Shown here: positions 46,239 through 55,334 of the stretch, piece after piece
How positions within the stretch are numbered: position 1 is the first letter of the stretch
Layout of the letters: each line of letters begins with the position of its first letter
Origin: Thermoflavimicrobium daqui
GTDB lineage: Bacteria > Bacillota > Bacilli > Thermoactinomycetales > Thermoactinomycetaceae
Direction of reading: 5' to 3'
NCBI RefSeq assembly: GCF_003313465.1
Contig: NZ_KZ845664.1
Location: 62,001-126,000 of the forward strand
Length of the DNA: 64,000 nucleotides
Notes under the pieces: model-generated
Database searches by the model: none
What the model was told of the DNA's origin: nothing
Seen by the model: the letters and a program-made list of their open reading frames with translations, nothing else
Program-made: the position numbers and the translations under genes

Positions 46239-46820
46239 ATATAAGTTTGCTTACTATATCCGTTTTTTTCTCTAAATATTCGTCTTACCAAGTAACTAAA
46301 TTTTGTCCGCAAGCATTATAGATTATTAAACCTAAGATAAGGAATGAATACTTTACTTTCCAGCTTTAACGTGACATTTATGTGAAATATTGATCAAGAT
46401 ATTTTATTTATGAACATAATTATATAACATTTACATTAGATCGGTTAATAAAGATACAAAAACCTTTACCCTTGACTACAAAAAAATTCTAATTTATTCC
46501 AAATATCCATCCAAATGTTTATAAGTTTGTCTAAGTGAGATTTGTAGTCAATCATCAATAAGTGCTATGATGTAAAATAGCTTGTGATGAATTTAGAGTG
46601 ATATTCATTAGCAAAGTTATGGTGGAGAGAGAAGCAAATAAAATCTAGCTTCTCATAGATGAGACAAGATATATACATGGATGAAGAGCTGATGGCAAAT
46701 GCGATTTTCTGTTCATGTTGTTTACCCTTTGGGAGTAAAACCAGACAAGGATATCGCTAGATAATGAAACTTTGTCAACAAGCTGATTGATAAACACATA
46801 GATAAAGGAGTGTATTTGAC
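46239..46820. other. Intergenic region before the coproheme decarboxylase gene
   Basis: No gene seen. An 11-bp inverted repeat TTGACTACAAA (46472-46482) / TTTGTAGTCAA (46541-46551) frames two divergent TTGACT hexamers; the plus-strand one has a TATTCC 17 nt on. Just before the gene TTGTCA occurs near 46775 without a clear -10. Confidence 0.4.
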
Positions 46821-47573
46821 ATGAGTCACAACAATGTCTTGCATACCTTAGAAGGCTGGTATGCTTTACATGATTTTCGTCAAATCGATTGGGCTTTATG
46901 GAAGGAAGCATCAGAGGAAGAGCGTCAAGCAGCGATTGATGAGTTATTAGGGCTCATGAAGACTTGGACGACCCATGAAGAAGAGAAAAAAGGAAGCACA
47001 TCTTTGTTTGCAATGTTAGGGCACAAAGCAGATTTAGGCTTTATTTTCTTACGTCCTAACCTACAAGAATTAAATCAAGTGAAGACGGAGTTCAATAAAA
47101 CAAGATTTGCCGACTATACCATCCCTAGCACCTCCTATGTTTCCGTGATTGAATTAAGCAACTATGTGAATAATCCAGGTGAAGATCCAAAAGCAGATCC
47201 AAGAGTACAAGCTCGCCTATACCCAACGCTCCCTAAAACCGGTCATGTCTGTTTCTACCCGATGAATAAAAAGCGGGAAGGAGAAGATAACTGGTATATG
47301 CTCCCGATGGAAAAACGGCGTGAGCTTATGAAGTCTCATGGTATGTATGGACGTAAATATGCTGGTAAAGTTCAACAGATGATTAGTGGTTCCATGGGAA
47401 TGGATGACTGGGAATGGGGTGTTACTCTCTTCTCTCAAGATCCACTTAACTTCAAACATATCGTATATGAAATGAGATTTGATGAAGTGAGTGCACGTTA
47501 CGGTGAATTCGGATGGTTTATCGTTGGAAATGCACTGGACGAGCAAGCACTTATCGATTTATTGAAAATATAA
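46821..47573 (+). CDS. hemQ: Coproheme decarboxylase (HemQ/ChdC, chlorite-dismutase family)
   Basis: 250 residues. EGWYALHDFRQIDW start, LFAMLGHKADLGFIFLRPN, TSYVSVIELSNY and the heme-pocket segment MYGRKYAGKVQQMISGSMG with its conserved Tyr and Arg/Lys residues. It makes protoheme from coproheme in the Gram-positive heme pathway. Alone in its transcription unit, closed by a strong terminator. Confidence 0.95.
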   Translation: MSHNNVLHTLEGWYALHDFRQIDWALWKEASEEERQAAIDELLGLMKTWTTHEEEKKGSTSLFAMLGHKADLGFIFLRPNLQELNQVKTEFNKTRFADYTIPSTSYVSVIELSNYVNNPGEDPKADPRVQARLYPTLPKTGHVCFYPMNKKREGEDNWYMLPMEKRRELMKSHGMYGRKYAGKVQQMISGSMGMDDWEWGVTLFSQDPLNFKHIVYEMRFDEVSARYGEFGWFIVGNALDEQALIDLLKI

Positions 47574-47588
47574 ATCATAGATAAGTAA

Positions 47589-47630
47589 AAAACGACCAAA
47601 CCATGTATTTGTATATGGTTTGGTCGTTTT
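47589..47630. terminator. Terminator after hemQ
   Basis: AAAACGACCAAACCAT (47589-47604) pairs perfectly over 16 bp with ATGGTTTGGTCGTTTT (47615-47630). A- and T-rich flanks allow use on both strands. Confidence 0.9.
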
Positions 47631-47759
47631 GGGTTATTTGACTTAATTTCTATGGTCTTAAGTTTTTAATTTTGTCTCATTTACTCTATCCAATTATATA
47701 TAATATCGTGTAAAATTTGAATAGAATAAATACAATGGCTTAAGGGAGAATATTTAAAA

Positions 47760-48329
47760 GTGAAGAGAGTTAAACAGTTTATCGCAGTGTTAACCCTGTT
47801 GATTATGGTATCCTTGGGTATTCAAAATCCTGCACCAGCAGAGGCGGCACCACAATATAAAATTGAAGTGAATAAAAGAACACATCTGTTATATTTATAT
47901 AAGGGTGATAAGGTGACCGATGTATTTAGTGTTGCTGTCGGGAAAAAAGGAAGCCCAACACCAGAAGGAACATTCGCCATCATCACCAAATTTAAATGCC
48001 CGCAGTGGAAGCAAGTTCCAGGGTGTACTTCTCGAAATCCATTAGGAAAATACTTTATGGGAATTAAAGTTAGCCCGAAAGATCAAGGGCGGATATATGG
48101 AATCCATGGAAATAATAATCCCGCGTCGATCGGAAAAAGCACCACACTAGGTTGTGTACGGATGAATAACCCTGCTATTGAATATATTTTTAATAAAGTG
48201 CCCAAAGGTACCCTCGTATGGATACACAGTGGAACCAGTAATCGGAAGTGGAGAGGTAAATCCGTCGCGCAATATCGTTCTGTTCCGTCAGATACAACGA
48301 ATAAAAAGCTAGACCATGCTAAGATATAG
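47760..48329 (+). CDS. Secreted L,D-transpeptidase (YkuD domain)
   Basis: 189 residues from GTG with AAGGGAG upstream. Signal peptide (about 1-29, ending AEAA), then the YkuD fold. Catalytic motif: IYGIHGNNNPASIG, followed by TTLGCVRMNNPAIEY with the nucleophilic Cys. It would make 3-3 cross-links or anchor proteins in peptidoglycan; the N-terminal LysM often found in spore-cortex homologues is absent. Confidence 0.93.
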   Translation: MKRVKQFIAVLTLLIMVSLGIQNPAPAEAAPQYKIEVNKRTHLLYLYKGDKVTDVFSVAVGKKGSPTPEGTFAIITKFKCPQWKQVPGCTSRNPLGKYFMGIKVSPKDQGRIYGIHGNNNPASIGKSTTLGCVRMNNPAIEYIFNKVPKGTLVWIHSGTSNRKWRGKSVAQYRSVPSDTTNKKLDHAKI

Positions 48330-48439
48330 ACTGATAGCTTAAGACCGATAAACAACCGATTATTCTATTTTTAGTTGGACGACACTTATTTGTTTTATAG
48401 TGGATGGGATGGACAAGAAAAATCATTCATCAATAAGTT

Positions 48440-48474
48440 AAGCTTACCCAGCATGTTTTGGGTAAGCTTTTTTT
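48440..48474 (+). terminator. Terminator after the L,D-transpeptidase gene
   Basis: AAGCTTACCCA (48440-48450) pairs perfectly with TGGGTAAGCTT (48459-48469), followed by T residues. The rest of the 341-nt gap (48330-48670) shows nothing else that I recognise. Confidence 0.9.
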
Positions 48475-48670
48475 AATAGACAGGGATTTGTTTATACTAA
48501 GTAAAGAAATGCTTGAAAGTCCCTTTTGGATTATAATTAGATTGGGAAACCAATAGCAGTTATTTATCTTTTCGTAGTTTATAGGCTATACCTAGTGAAG
48601 AGAGCAAAGTAGCTGATATAGAGTTCTTTTTTCTATGTAGATAATAGCATATAACCGGAGGGGGACAATC

Positions 48671-49432
48671 ATGAATCCATGGATTGAGTCTTTGTTTAAA
48701 CGAATTCAATACCGAGGGGACAAGAATGTCCAGTTCGAAGACTTAAGTGAGCTAATGCTTCAATTCGCTAAGCATGTCCCTTTTGAAAATATAAGCATTA
48801 TTCAGGGAGAAGATTTGGCTATTCATGCCGATCAATTGAAAAGAAAAATCATCGATCAGAAGCGTGGTGGAGTATGTTATGAGCTAAACCCAATCTTTTA
48901 TAATCTCTTAAAAGAGCTTGGTTTTGACGTTCAGATGATTTCAGCTACCATCTCTGGTAACGAAAAACAGGATCTGATTGGAACACATATCGCCATATCA
49001 CTGATCCATAATCAAGAAAAATATATCATCGATGTAGGGTTTGGCTCCAACCTTGCCTTAAAACCGATCCCTTTTACCGGAGAATGGGTAAAGTCTGTGA
49101 CGGGTGAATATCGGGTTCGCAAGGAAAAAACGAAGTGGGGAGATTATATTTTAGAAAAGGCTCGCAATGGAGAAGTAGAAATTAGCTATTTCTTTGATCT
49201 AAAACCCATTGATGAATCCTACTTAAATCATGTGAAAGATCTCATAACGAATCATCCGAACTCTCCGTTTAATAAATCCCTGTTGCTAGCCAAAATCACG
49301 GAAAAGGGTCACCAGACATTAACAGAGAATAGCTATACAGTTACCCAAAATGGTGAGAAAAATAAACAAAGTATTGATTCCACTCAGTTTAAACAGTTAA
49401 GTAAAGATCAATTTGGTATTGTATTGGAGTAG
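48671..49432 (+). CDS. Arylamine N-acetyltransferase
   Basis: 253 residues. Catalytic triad positions Cys69 (RGGVCYELN), His106 (GTHIAIS) and Asp121 (YIIDVGFG) are in the NAT order and spacing. HVPFENISI near residue 35 is another family hallmark. It transfers acetyl from acetyl-CoA to arylamines or hydrazines; the natural substrate is unknown. RBS GGAGGGGG. Last gene before the CRISPR island. Confidence 0.93.
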   Translation: MNPWIESLFKRIQYRGDKNVQFEDLSELMLQFAKHVPFENISIIQGEDLAIHADQLKRKIIDQKRGGVCYELNPIFYNLLKELGFDVQMISATISGNEKQDLIGTHIAISLIHNQEKYIIDVGFGSNLALKPIPFTGEWVKSVTGEYRVRKEKTKWGDYILEKARNGEVEISYFFDLKPIDESYLNHVKDLITNHPNSPFNKSLLLAKITEKGHQTLTENSYTVTQNGEKNKQSIDSTQFKQLSKDQFGIVLE

Positions 49433-49491
49433 GTAGGTAAATCACTTTGTGGCTCTGGAATGGTAGGAAAATCAAGTTGTAATTTGAGTAA

Positions 49492-49720
49492 GAAAAGTGT
49501 AATATTTTCTAATAAGAGAAATTGAATTTCCGAACACCCTATGCTTCGGAAAAGTCCCAAGGGGTGTTCGGAAACGTGAAAGTCCTAGATATATAAGGGC
49601 TGAACTTAATTGTCAGACAGCTCTTAGCAGCGAAAATATACCTCGATAACCCGAAAAAGGCAGAGGTGTTCGGAAAGTAATCTGTGAAGCCTGTGATATC
49701 AAGGACTCTGACGACCGCTA
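49492..49720 (+). promoter_or_regulatory. CRISPR leader of array 1
   Basis: Near-identical to the leaders of arrays 2 and 3. It begins with GAAAAGTGTAATATTTTC, the sequence that ends cas2. A 13-bp perfect inverted repeat TTTCCGAACACCC (49527-49539) / GGGTGTTCGGAAA (49562-49574) is followed by a third copy GGTGTTCGGAAA (49665-49676), then the first repeat at 49721. A leader with transcription start and adaptation signals is inferred from position and conservation. Confidence 0.8.
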
Positions 49721-50030
49721 TATCAATAGAAAACACCTCATCAAGAGGATTGAAAGTGTATGGGGCAAGTTTCACTACCCAAAATGAATAAAGATATCAA
49801 TAGAAAACACCTCATCAAGAGGATTGAAAGAGAGCAGACATCGAACAGGAGTTATGCTTTATTCCTGAAATATCAATAGAAAACACCTCATCAAGAGGAT
49901 TGAAAGAGAGCAGACATCGAACAGGAGTTATGCTTTATTCCTGAAATATCAATAGAAAACACCTCATCAAGAGGATTGAAAGGAGACGCGAGACCATAGA
50001 AAGCTACTCGGTTAAATTGATATCAATAGA
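49721..50030 (+). CRISPR. CRISPR array 1
   Basis: Four full 36-nt repeats at 49721-49756, 49795-49830, 49871-49906 and 49947-49982, and a truncated terminal repeat from 50021. Repeats begin TATCAATAGAAAAC and end GATTGAAAG; CCTC and GAGG form a short stem. Spacers are 38, 40, 40 and 38 nt. Spacers 2 and 3 (49831-49870 and 49907-49946) are identical. Orientation is the same as the cas operon. Confidence 0.97.
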
Positions 50031-50189
50031 TTAAAACTTAGTAAATCTATTGCTAGTTTGATTACGACTTCAAAGAGTAATGCATATATTCTGAATGGAT
50101 ATTCGCTAGTGAAATAAAAGAATGGAAAAAATGCCATTCTTTTTTTATTCTAACTATAGAAGAATCATTGATTAGAAAGGAAGGGAAAC

Positions 50190-51254
50190 GTGTCAAGGCA
50201 TACAAATCATCTCAGCCGATTGTTCTCGATAATTGCAGAATTGCTCTTAGACCCAGGACCTTACACAATTAAGGAGACAGCAGAAAAATATGGTGTTACA
50301 GAAAGACAAATTCGTAATGATCTTAAAAGATTGATGGAATTTTTAAATGATGCAAATCAAAAAGATTATATTATTCATAGGAAAGGGTTTTATGAGGGGA
50401 ACTTTTCACGAAGTGTAGCCAATTTAAAACCAGAGGTGCGCTTATATTTATTTCTCGCTCTCAGACAAATAGAGCCGATGTTACCAGAAGAAGGAAAGCA
50501 GGCTTATGAACTTTTGTTAAAACATGCTTTTTCCGTATTACCACATCAAGATATTCATCGATTAAAAGAATGGTCGCGATTTTACCATATTAGCACTTAT
50601 GGTTATCCAAAAGAGAGGAAGCATTTTTATGAAGCGCTTCATGAGATTTTTGAGGCCATTTATTATGGAAAGACGATTTCTTTCATCAAAAACGGTAAAA
50701 AACGATATTTTGATCCATATGCGGTCTATTATGTCAAAAATAATTTTTACCTTATTGGAACCTATTATCAAATAAATAAAAAAAATCTTTTACTCACTCG
50801 CTTAGATCGTGTAAAAGATTTAAAGAAGCTTTCTGAGCAACAGTCACCGTTATTACCTGAGTGTTATCATCGTCTTGAAGATGTGCGTTACAACAAGGAG
50901 CAAAAAGCAAAAAGTTTTATTTCAAGTATGCTTGAAGCAGAGAGAGATCAGAGTAAACCATCCGATTATACATTTTATATTCTAGATCAAAAAGTTTTAA
51001 ACCGAATTTATGAAAAGCAGTGGCATGCCAGTCAGGAGATAAAGTTGATCTCAAAAGAAATAGTTTTAGGTAAGCGGAAAGTACTAGCAGAACTCAAATT
51101 TAAAAAAGTGGAAAGTCCAACTGAATTAAAAAAATGGGTATTAGGCTGGGGAAGTGCTATTTATGTAAAACAACCCGTATCTTTTAGGCAAGAAATTGAG
51201 CAGGAGATTAAACAGATGGTTAGTCTCTACCCAATAAACTCTTTTTTTAAATGA
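50190..51254 (+). CDS. WYL-domain transcriptional regulator (HTH DeoR-type)
   Basis: 354 residues from GTG after AAGGAAGGG. N-terminal winged HTH (YTIKETAEKYGVTERQIRND, about 29-48), then a WYL domain (about 150-225, with KNFYLIGTYY) and a C-terminal WCX-like extension. WYL proteins bind nucleic-acid ligands; in Synechocystis a WYL protein (Sll7009) represses the adjacent I-D CRISPR. The position between array 1 and cas10d fits the same job. Confidence 0.88.
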   Translation: MSRHTNHLSRLFSIIAELLLDPGPYTIKETAEKYGVTERQIRNDLKRLMEFLNDANQKDYIIHRKGFYEGNFSRSVANLKPEVRLYLFLALRQIEPMLPEEGKQAYELLLKHAFSVLPHQDIHRLKEWSRFYHISTYGYPKERKHFYEALHEIFEAIYYGKTISFIKNGKKRYFDPYAVYYVKNNFYLIGTYYQINKKNLLLTRLDRVKDLKKLSEQQSPLLPECYHRLEDVRYNKEQKAKSFISSMLEAERDQSKPSDYTFYILDQKVLNRIYEKQWHASQEIKLISKEIVLGKRKVLAELKFKKVESPTELKKWVLGWGSAIYVKQPVSFRQEIEQEIKQMVSLYPINSFFK

Positions 51255-51375
51255 ATAGTCAGTCTATTCGGAACCGGAAATATATTGTAGTTCCGATTCT
51301 CTTTTCATATACAAATGAATTACTTGCTATAGGGCGTTAGAAAGTAGGATAATCAGATCAGGAGGTGACGATGTA

Positions 51376-54315
51376 TTGGGAATTTATGATTTTGCACAAA
51401 AATTATTAAATAACTTTGCGGAGCTAACTTTTAAGGGAGAGAGGTTAGCAGAGAGTCTTGCTAAATACTATAATTACAATCCTACCCGTAATCTATTGGA
51501 TCAGTCCATGTGGGATCATATTCGTTCGGGTATCGAAGCATATTTATCTTTAACTCAATATTTAGAACGGTATGATCTTCCATGGGATGAGCGAGAGATG
51601 AAAGTTGCTTTGATTGGATATGCACTCCATGATTTGCATAAAAGTTCACTAGAGAAGAAAGGGTCAGAATATGGGCTTCCACCTGCCGATATCGAAGTAA
51701 TTCGAGATCAACTATGTCAAGGATTGGAGATAGATCCAACTGAAATACCAGCTGAATTTATCAGAGTGGCAGGCGTTTCTAGCTTTTCTAATAAAATGGG
51801 GGATTTTAGTCACTTACCATTTACCTATCCGTGGCTGGAATTATATCATTGGATCAAACTAATGGATAAAGCAGCATCTATTACTAGTATTGCAGAATGC
51901 CAAGATGGAAAAACTCTTCATAATTTAACTCAACTATTACGATATTTGTTACCTAAAGCATTAACCGAAAAAATGCGAATCGAGTATCATTATGTACAAG
52001 ATATACGTGGGATGATTAGTTCATTACTTCATGCGGGGATGGCAGAAGTAATGAAAGAGAAAGGCTATTATCCCTGGCTACGATTTGGTGATGGAACACT
52101 CTATCTTTCCTTCGAACAGGAAGAACTTTTCAAAAAAGAAGATGTAGCCAAAGAGTTAGTCCAATATTTTTTTCAGTCCATCAATCAGCAAGCAGATGAA
52201 GTAAACTCTAAAGACTTATATGATTCAAAATCTTACCGCTGTCAAACATTAGCTTTTATGATTTATAGTAAGCCAGAACAATTTGCTTATTTCTTTTATC
52301 AGCTTAGTATGGAAGGAAAAGCGAAAAATTTCCCAAGTACTAAAATTTCGGAGAAGCAACTTTCCAATTATAAAGTAAAACGGATAGAGGATATTTATGA
52401 AAAGCTGGGAATTGATCCTTCCTTCACAGAGGATTTACAAGAAAAATGGTTTTTCACTTCCAAATATTTCGCCTTTTTCCATCGGCTAATACAAAGAGTG
52501 AATAACCAAAGCCAATGGGAAGCAATTCAAGTATTAGCTAATTATCTACAATTAGAAATTGAAGATATGTATAAAGTTGTGCCTTCCAGACTCGACGGGA
52601 AGCATATGGATTTGCCTATTTGGTTATCTTATCGCTACTTAAAGTCTTTATCTATACAGGGAAAACCGGTTGAAAAAGTTCATATTGAAGAAATCAGAGA
52701 GATTGTACGAGAGATGGGAATTGACCTTTTAAGCGATCTCATCAATCCAGAGATTTGTGTAGAGATTGTGGATCAAGAAATGAAGATCTCCCAAGAACTT
52801 GATAACTATTTTGGTGAACAACTAATTTTATCTTGGGATAAACAGCGTAAGCTCAACCTGATTCAGGATAAAGAACTGTTAAAGCCTAGAAAGGCGAATC
52901 AAGGGAATGTTTGTAATTTATGTAATCGACATATTATTGGGAAAGATAAATCAATAAGAGAAGGTATTATCCAAGATATTATTCAAGTCTATAGTAACCG
53001 ATTGTTACCAAAAGAGAAAAGTGTAAGTGCCTTACATTGGTGTGGTATTTGCATGTTCGAGTATCTTTTACGCCAATTGTTTGGTATGCAACGTTTTGAG
53101 AAGAAATTTTTAGCACATCGTATTTATTTGTTTGCGATTCCTTCCTTTCAATTAACAGATATAGCTTTGGTCCATCTGTATGAAGAATTAAAAACGATCT
53201 ATGGGGCTATTGTCGTTCATGATCGGAAAGAGCAAATATCTTGGCAAGCGCCTTTGGTACAGCAAGATCATAGAAATCTTCGGAAAATGATTCGAGAATA
53301 TTTCCGGAAGTATAGCGAATCTTTTCGATTGGAAATGGAAGAGCGTGGGAAACCACGAAGCAATCAAGATTTATTTATAGCAGGTTTTCCTAGTAATGTG
53401 ATGCTATTCACTTATGACTGTTATAAATTTGATGAAAAGCTGGAACGCACTAGAGAAGAAGCCTGGATGAAAGCTTTAACTGCAGCATTATCACTCAATA
53501 AATTATTTGGTTTTCGGATCATGATTACCGAAAAGCCATTTTTAACCCTCTCTGATATTCGCGATATTCACTATGCTGTGCATTTAGATGCTCCTCCTTA
53601 TAAACTTGCTAAATGGATTCAACAAAATATAGGAACGAATGTTTCGGAACTAGCGATCCCGATTGAGCATGCGACTAATATTCTATATCAACTGGCTTAT
53701 ATGTGGGAAGTGCATCAAAATATTCATCCTTATGATGTAAAAAAACCTACAGATAAACAAATATCGGAGGTTCTTCATCAAATTGAAACTCATGGAATTC
53801 CAGGATCTTACTTTTTTAAGCGACAGGATGTTGAAGGAAAGTATGTAAGTGAAACTTTTATTCGCTCATGTGTAGAAGTAAACCAGAGTATGGGAGGAAA
53901 GATGATGGGACTTGCACAAGAGATCGCCTTAGTCTCACTGAAGTTATATAGTCCAGATTGGAAACAAAACGGACGAGCTCATCGTTTTGAAAACTTATAC
54001 CGTACTGTAACGAAAGGAATCCGTGAAGGTAGAGATCTCAGCCAGTTACACGGACTGGTATTAAAGAGACTGGAAAGACTGCATGACCAAAGTAAGAATA
54101 ACAAAGACTTGATTCCCTATCCGGTTAATTTAGAGAGAGTAGAAGAACTAATTAATCTCATTTATCATCGCTTTTTTATGGAAGAATGTGGAGGGAGTTT
54201 AGCTAAACTAAGTCACAAAGAAAATCAGTTAGCAGATGGTATTTACTTTGAAACCTATCGTGAGGTTCAGAAAAGAATTCAAGAAAAAATAAAAAGTCAG
54301 GAGGACAAAGCATAA
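51376..54315 (+). CDS. cas10d: Type I-D CRISPR large subunit Cas10d (Csc3) with HD nuclease
   Basis: 979 residues. Start TTG 51376, eight bases after AGGAGGTG; an ATG at 51371 is out of frame and ends after 12 codons. The N-terminal HD domain shows GYALHDLHKSS (His85-Asp86). A zinc-binding set Cys513/Cys516 and Cys556/Cys559 (CNLCN, CGIC) precedes the palm-like region. In I-D effectors Cas10d supplies the HD nuclease in trans to Cas3'. Overlaps csc2 by one base. Confidence 0.92.
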   Translation: MGIYDFAQKLLNNFAELTFKGERLAESLAKYYNYNPTRNLLDQSMWDHIRSGIEAYLSLTQYLERYDLPWDEREMKVALIGYALHDLHKSSLEKKGSEYGLPPADIEVIRDQLCQGLEIDPTEIPAEFIRVAGVSSFSNKMGDFSHLPFTYPWLELYHWIKLMDKAASITSIAECQDGKTLHNLTQLLRYLLPKALTEKMRIEYHYVQDIRGMISSLLHAGMAEVMKEKGYYPWLRFGDGTLYLSFEQEELFKKEDVAKELVQYFFQSINQQADEVNSKDLYDSKSYRCQTLAFMIYSKPEQFAYFFYQLSMEGKAKNFPSTKISEKQLSNYKVKRIEDIYEKLGIDPSFTEDLQEKWFFTSKYFAFFHRLIQRVNNQSQWEAIQVLANYLQLEIEDMYKVVPSRLDGKHMDLPIWLSYRYLKSLSIQGKPVEKVHIEEIREIVREMGIDLLSDLINPEICVEIVDQEMKISQELDNYFGEQLILSWDKQRKLNLIQDKELLKPRKANQGNVCNLCNRHIIGKDKSIREGIIQDIIQVYSNRLLPKEKSVSALHWCGICMFEYLLRQLFGMQRFEKKFLAHRIYLFAIPSFQLTDIALVHLYEELKTIYGAIVVHDRKEQISWQAPLVQQDHRNLRKMIREYFRKYSESFRLEMEERGKPRSNQDLFIAGFPSNVMLFTYDCYKFDEKLERTREEAWMKALTAALSLNKLFGFRIMITEKPFLTLSDIRDIHYAVHLDAPPYKLAKWIQQNIGTNVSELAIPIEHATNILYQLAYMWEVHQNIHPYDVKKPTDKQISEVLHQIETHGIPGSYFFKRQDVEGKYVSETFIRSCVEVNQSMGGKMMGLAQEIALVSLKLYSPDWKQNGRAHRFENLYRTVTKGIREGRDLSQLHGLVLKRLERLHDQSKNNKDLIPYPVNLERVEELINLIYHRFFMEECGGSLAKLSHKENQLADGIYFETYREVQKRIQEKIKSQEDKA

Positions 54316-55334
54316 TGGAAAATTGGAAGGATTCATATGTAAGAGATATTTTGTCAACACACTTATTAACACAAATCCCTTTATCTCCCCGTCGAAATTA
54401 TGCAAGTATCGTGGTATTGCGTGAATTTGAGTCAACGGCTGTATTAACTACTGAAGGAGAAAGGTTAGATGTAGAGGTTGTTCGAGCTGGGCAGAAGCAA
54501 ACGGAGCTGATTTCACGGGTTCTTTTACAAAAAAGAAAGCAGGTAGCGATGGAGCGACGAACAGGTCGAGCGTTTAATCGTAAGCTAGGTTGGGCAGATG
54601 AATGTGATTTTATGAGTAAGATGTGTGGAAGCTGTCCAGATTGCCTAATTTATGGTTTTGCAGCGAGTAGTAGCGAAGGATCGCAAAAATCCCGTATCTT
54701 AACAGATTCAGGCTTTTCGATCCGTCCTTATGATGCATTACAACGTTCCATCACTTTAAATGCCATACAAGATCGTACCCAAGGTGGAGTAGCTGGGAGT
54801 GCATTTGCCGAGCGAGAACATATTCGCCCACAGGCATATTTTCCAACCATTGAAACGGCTGTGGATGTAACTCCAAGCGAATTTGCTTATATTCTTCGTA
54901 ACATTCTAACTACAACACGATATGGGGCAGAAAATCAACGTCAAGGATTTGTGAAAAACCATTTGGTTGCGTTGCTCTTTGGAGAGACTGAGGTGATCTC
55001 AAATCTTGCATTAGTTCAGCATTTATATGACCGATTGGCCGAAGAAAATAGTGGAAGTATAAATGAAGTGCCTCTTGATTTACAAACACTAAAAACCCGA
55101 ATGGAAGAATTACTTTCGGACATTGCTGAAGAGGCTTACTTGCCAGTGCAACTTTATACGGGGGAATCATTACAAAACATCTTACAAGGTTTACGCTTTT
55201 TATGGCGTAATGAGGAGGCGAAGCATGAGTGGTTACAAGAGCTAAAAAACGATCAACAAACCTATCTGGAAAAGAGAGAGAACAAAGGGAAGAAAGAGAA
55301 AAAAGGGAAGGGGAAGAAAAAAGAGGAATCTTAG
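54315..55334 (+). CDS. csc2: Type I-D backbone subunit Csc2 (Cas7)
   Basis: 339 residues. Csc2 features: cysteine cluster CDFMSKMCGSCPDC (Cys97, 104, 107, 110) and YGFAASSSEGSQKSRILTDSGFSIRPYD. Csc2 subunits coat the crRNA. The last about 30 residues are an unusual Lys/Glu-rich tail (KRENKGKKEKKGKGKKKEES) that is read in the same DNA as the start of csc1. Confidence 0.92.
   Translation: MENWKDSYVRDILSTHLLTQIPLSPRRNYASIVVLREFESTAVLTTEGERLDVEVVRAGQKQTELISRVLLQKRKQVAMERRTGRAFNRKLGWADECDFMSKMCGSCPDCLIYGFAASSSEGSQKSRILTDSGFSIRPYDALQRSITLNAIQDRTQGGVAGSAFAEREHIRPQAYFPTIETAVDVTPSEFAYILRNILTTTRYGAENQRQGFVKNHLVALLFGETEVISNLALVQHLYDRLAEENSGSINEVPLDLQTLKTRMEELLSDIAEEAYLPVQLYTGESLQNILQGLRFLWRNEEAKHEWLQELKNDQQTYLEKRENKGKKEKKGKGKKKEES

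Noticed and set aside
46645-46911. Minus-strand ORF of 88 codons before hemQ
   Set aside because: Overlaps the hemQ start and has no RBS or recognisable domain.
55301-55334. Programmed -1 frameshift fusing csc2 to csc1
   Set aside because: The A runs are not in the canonical heptamer frame and a plausible RBS-GTG start exists; kept only as an alternative in the overlap finding.
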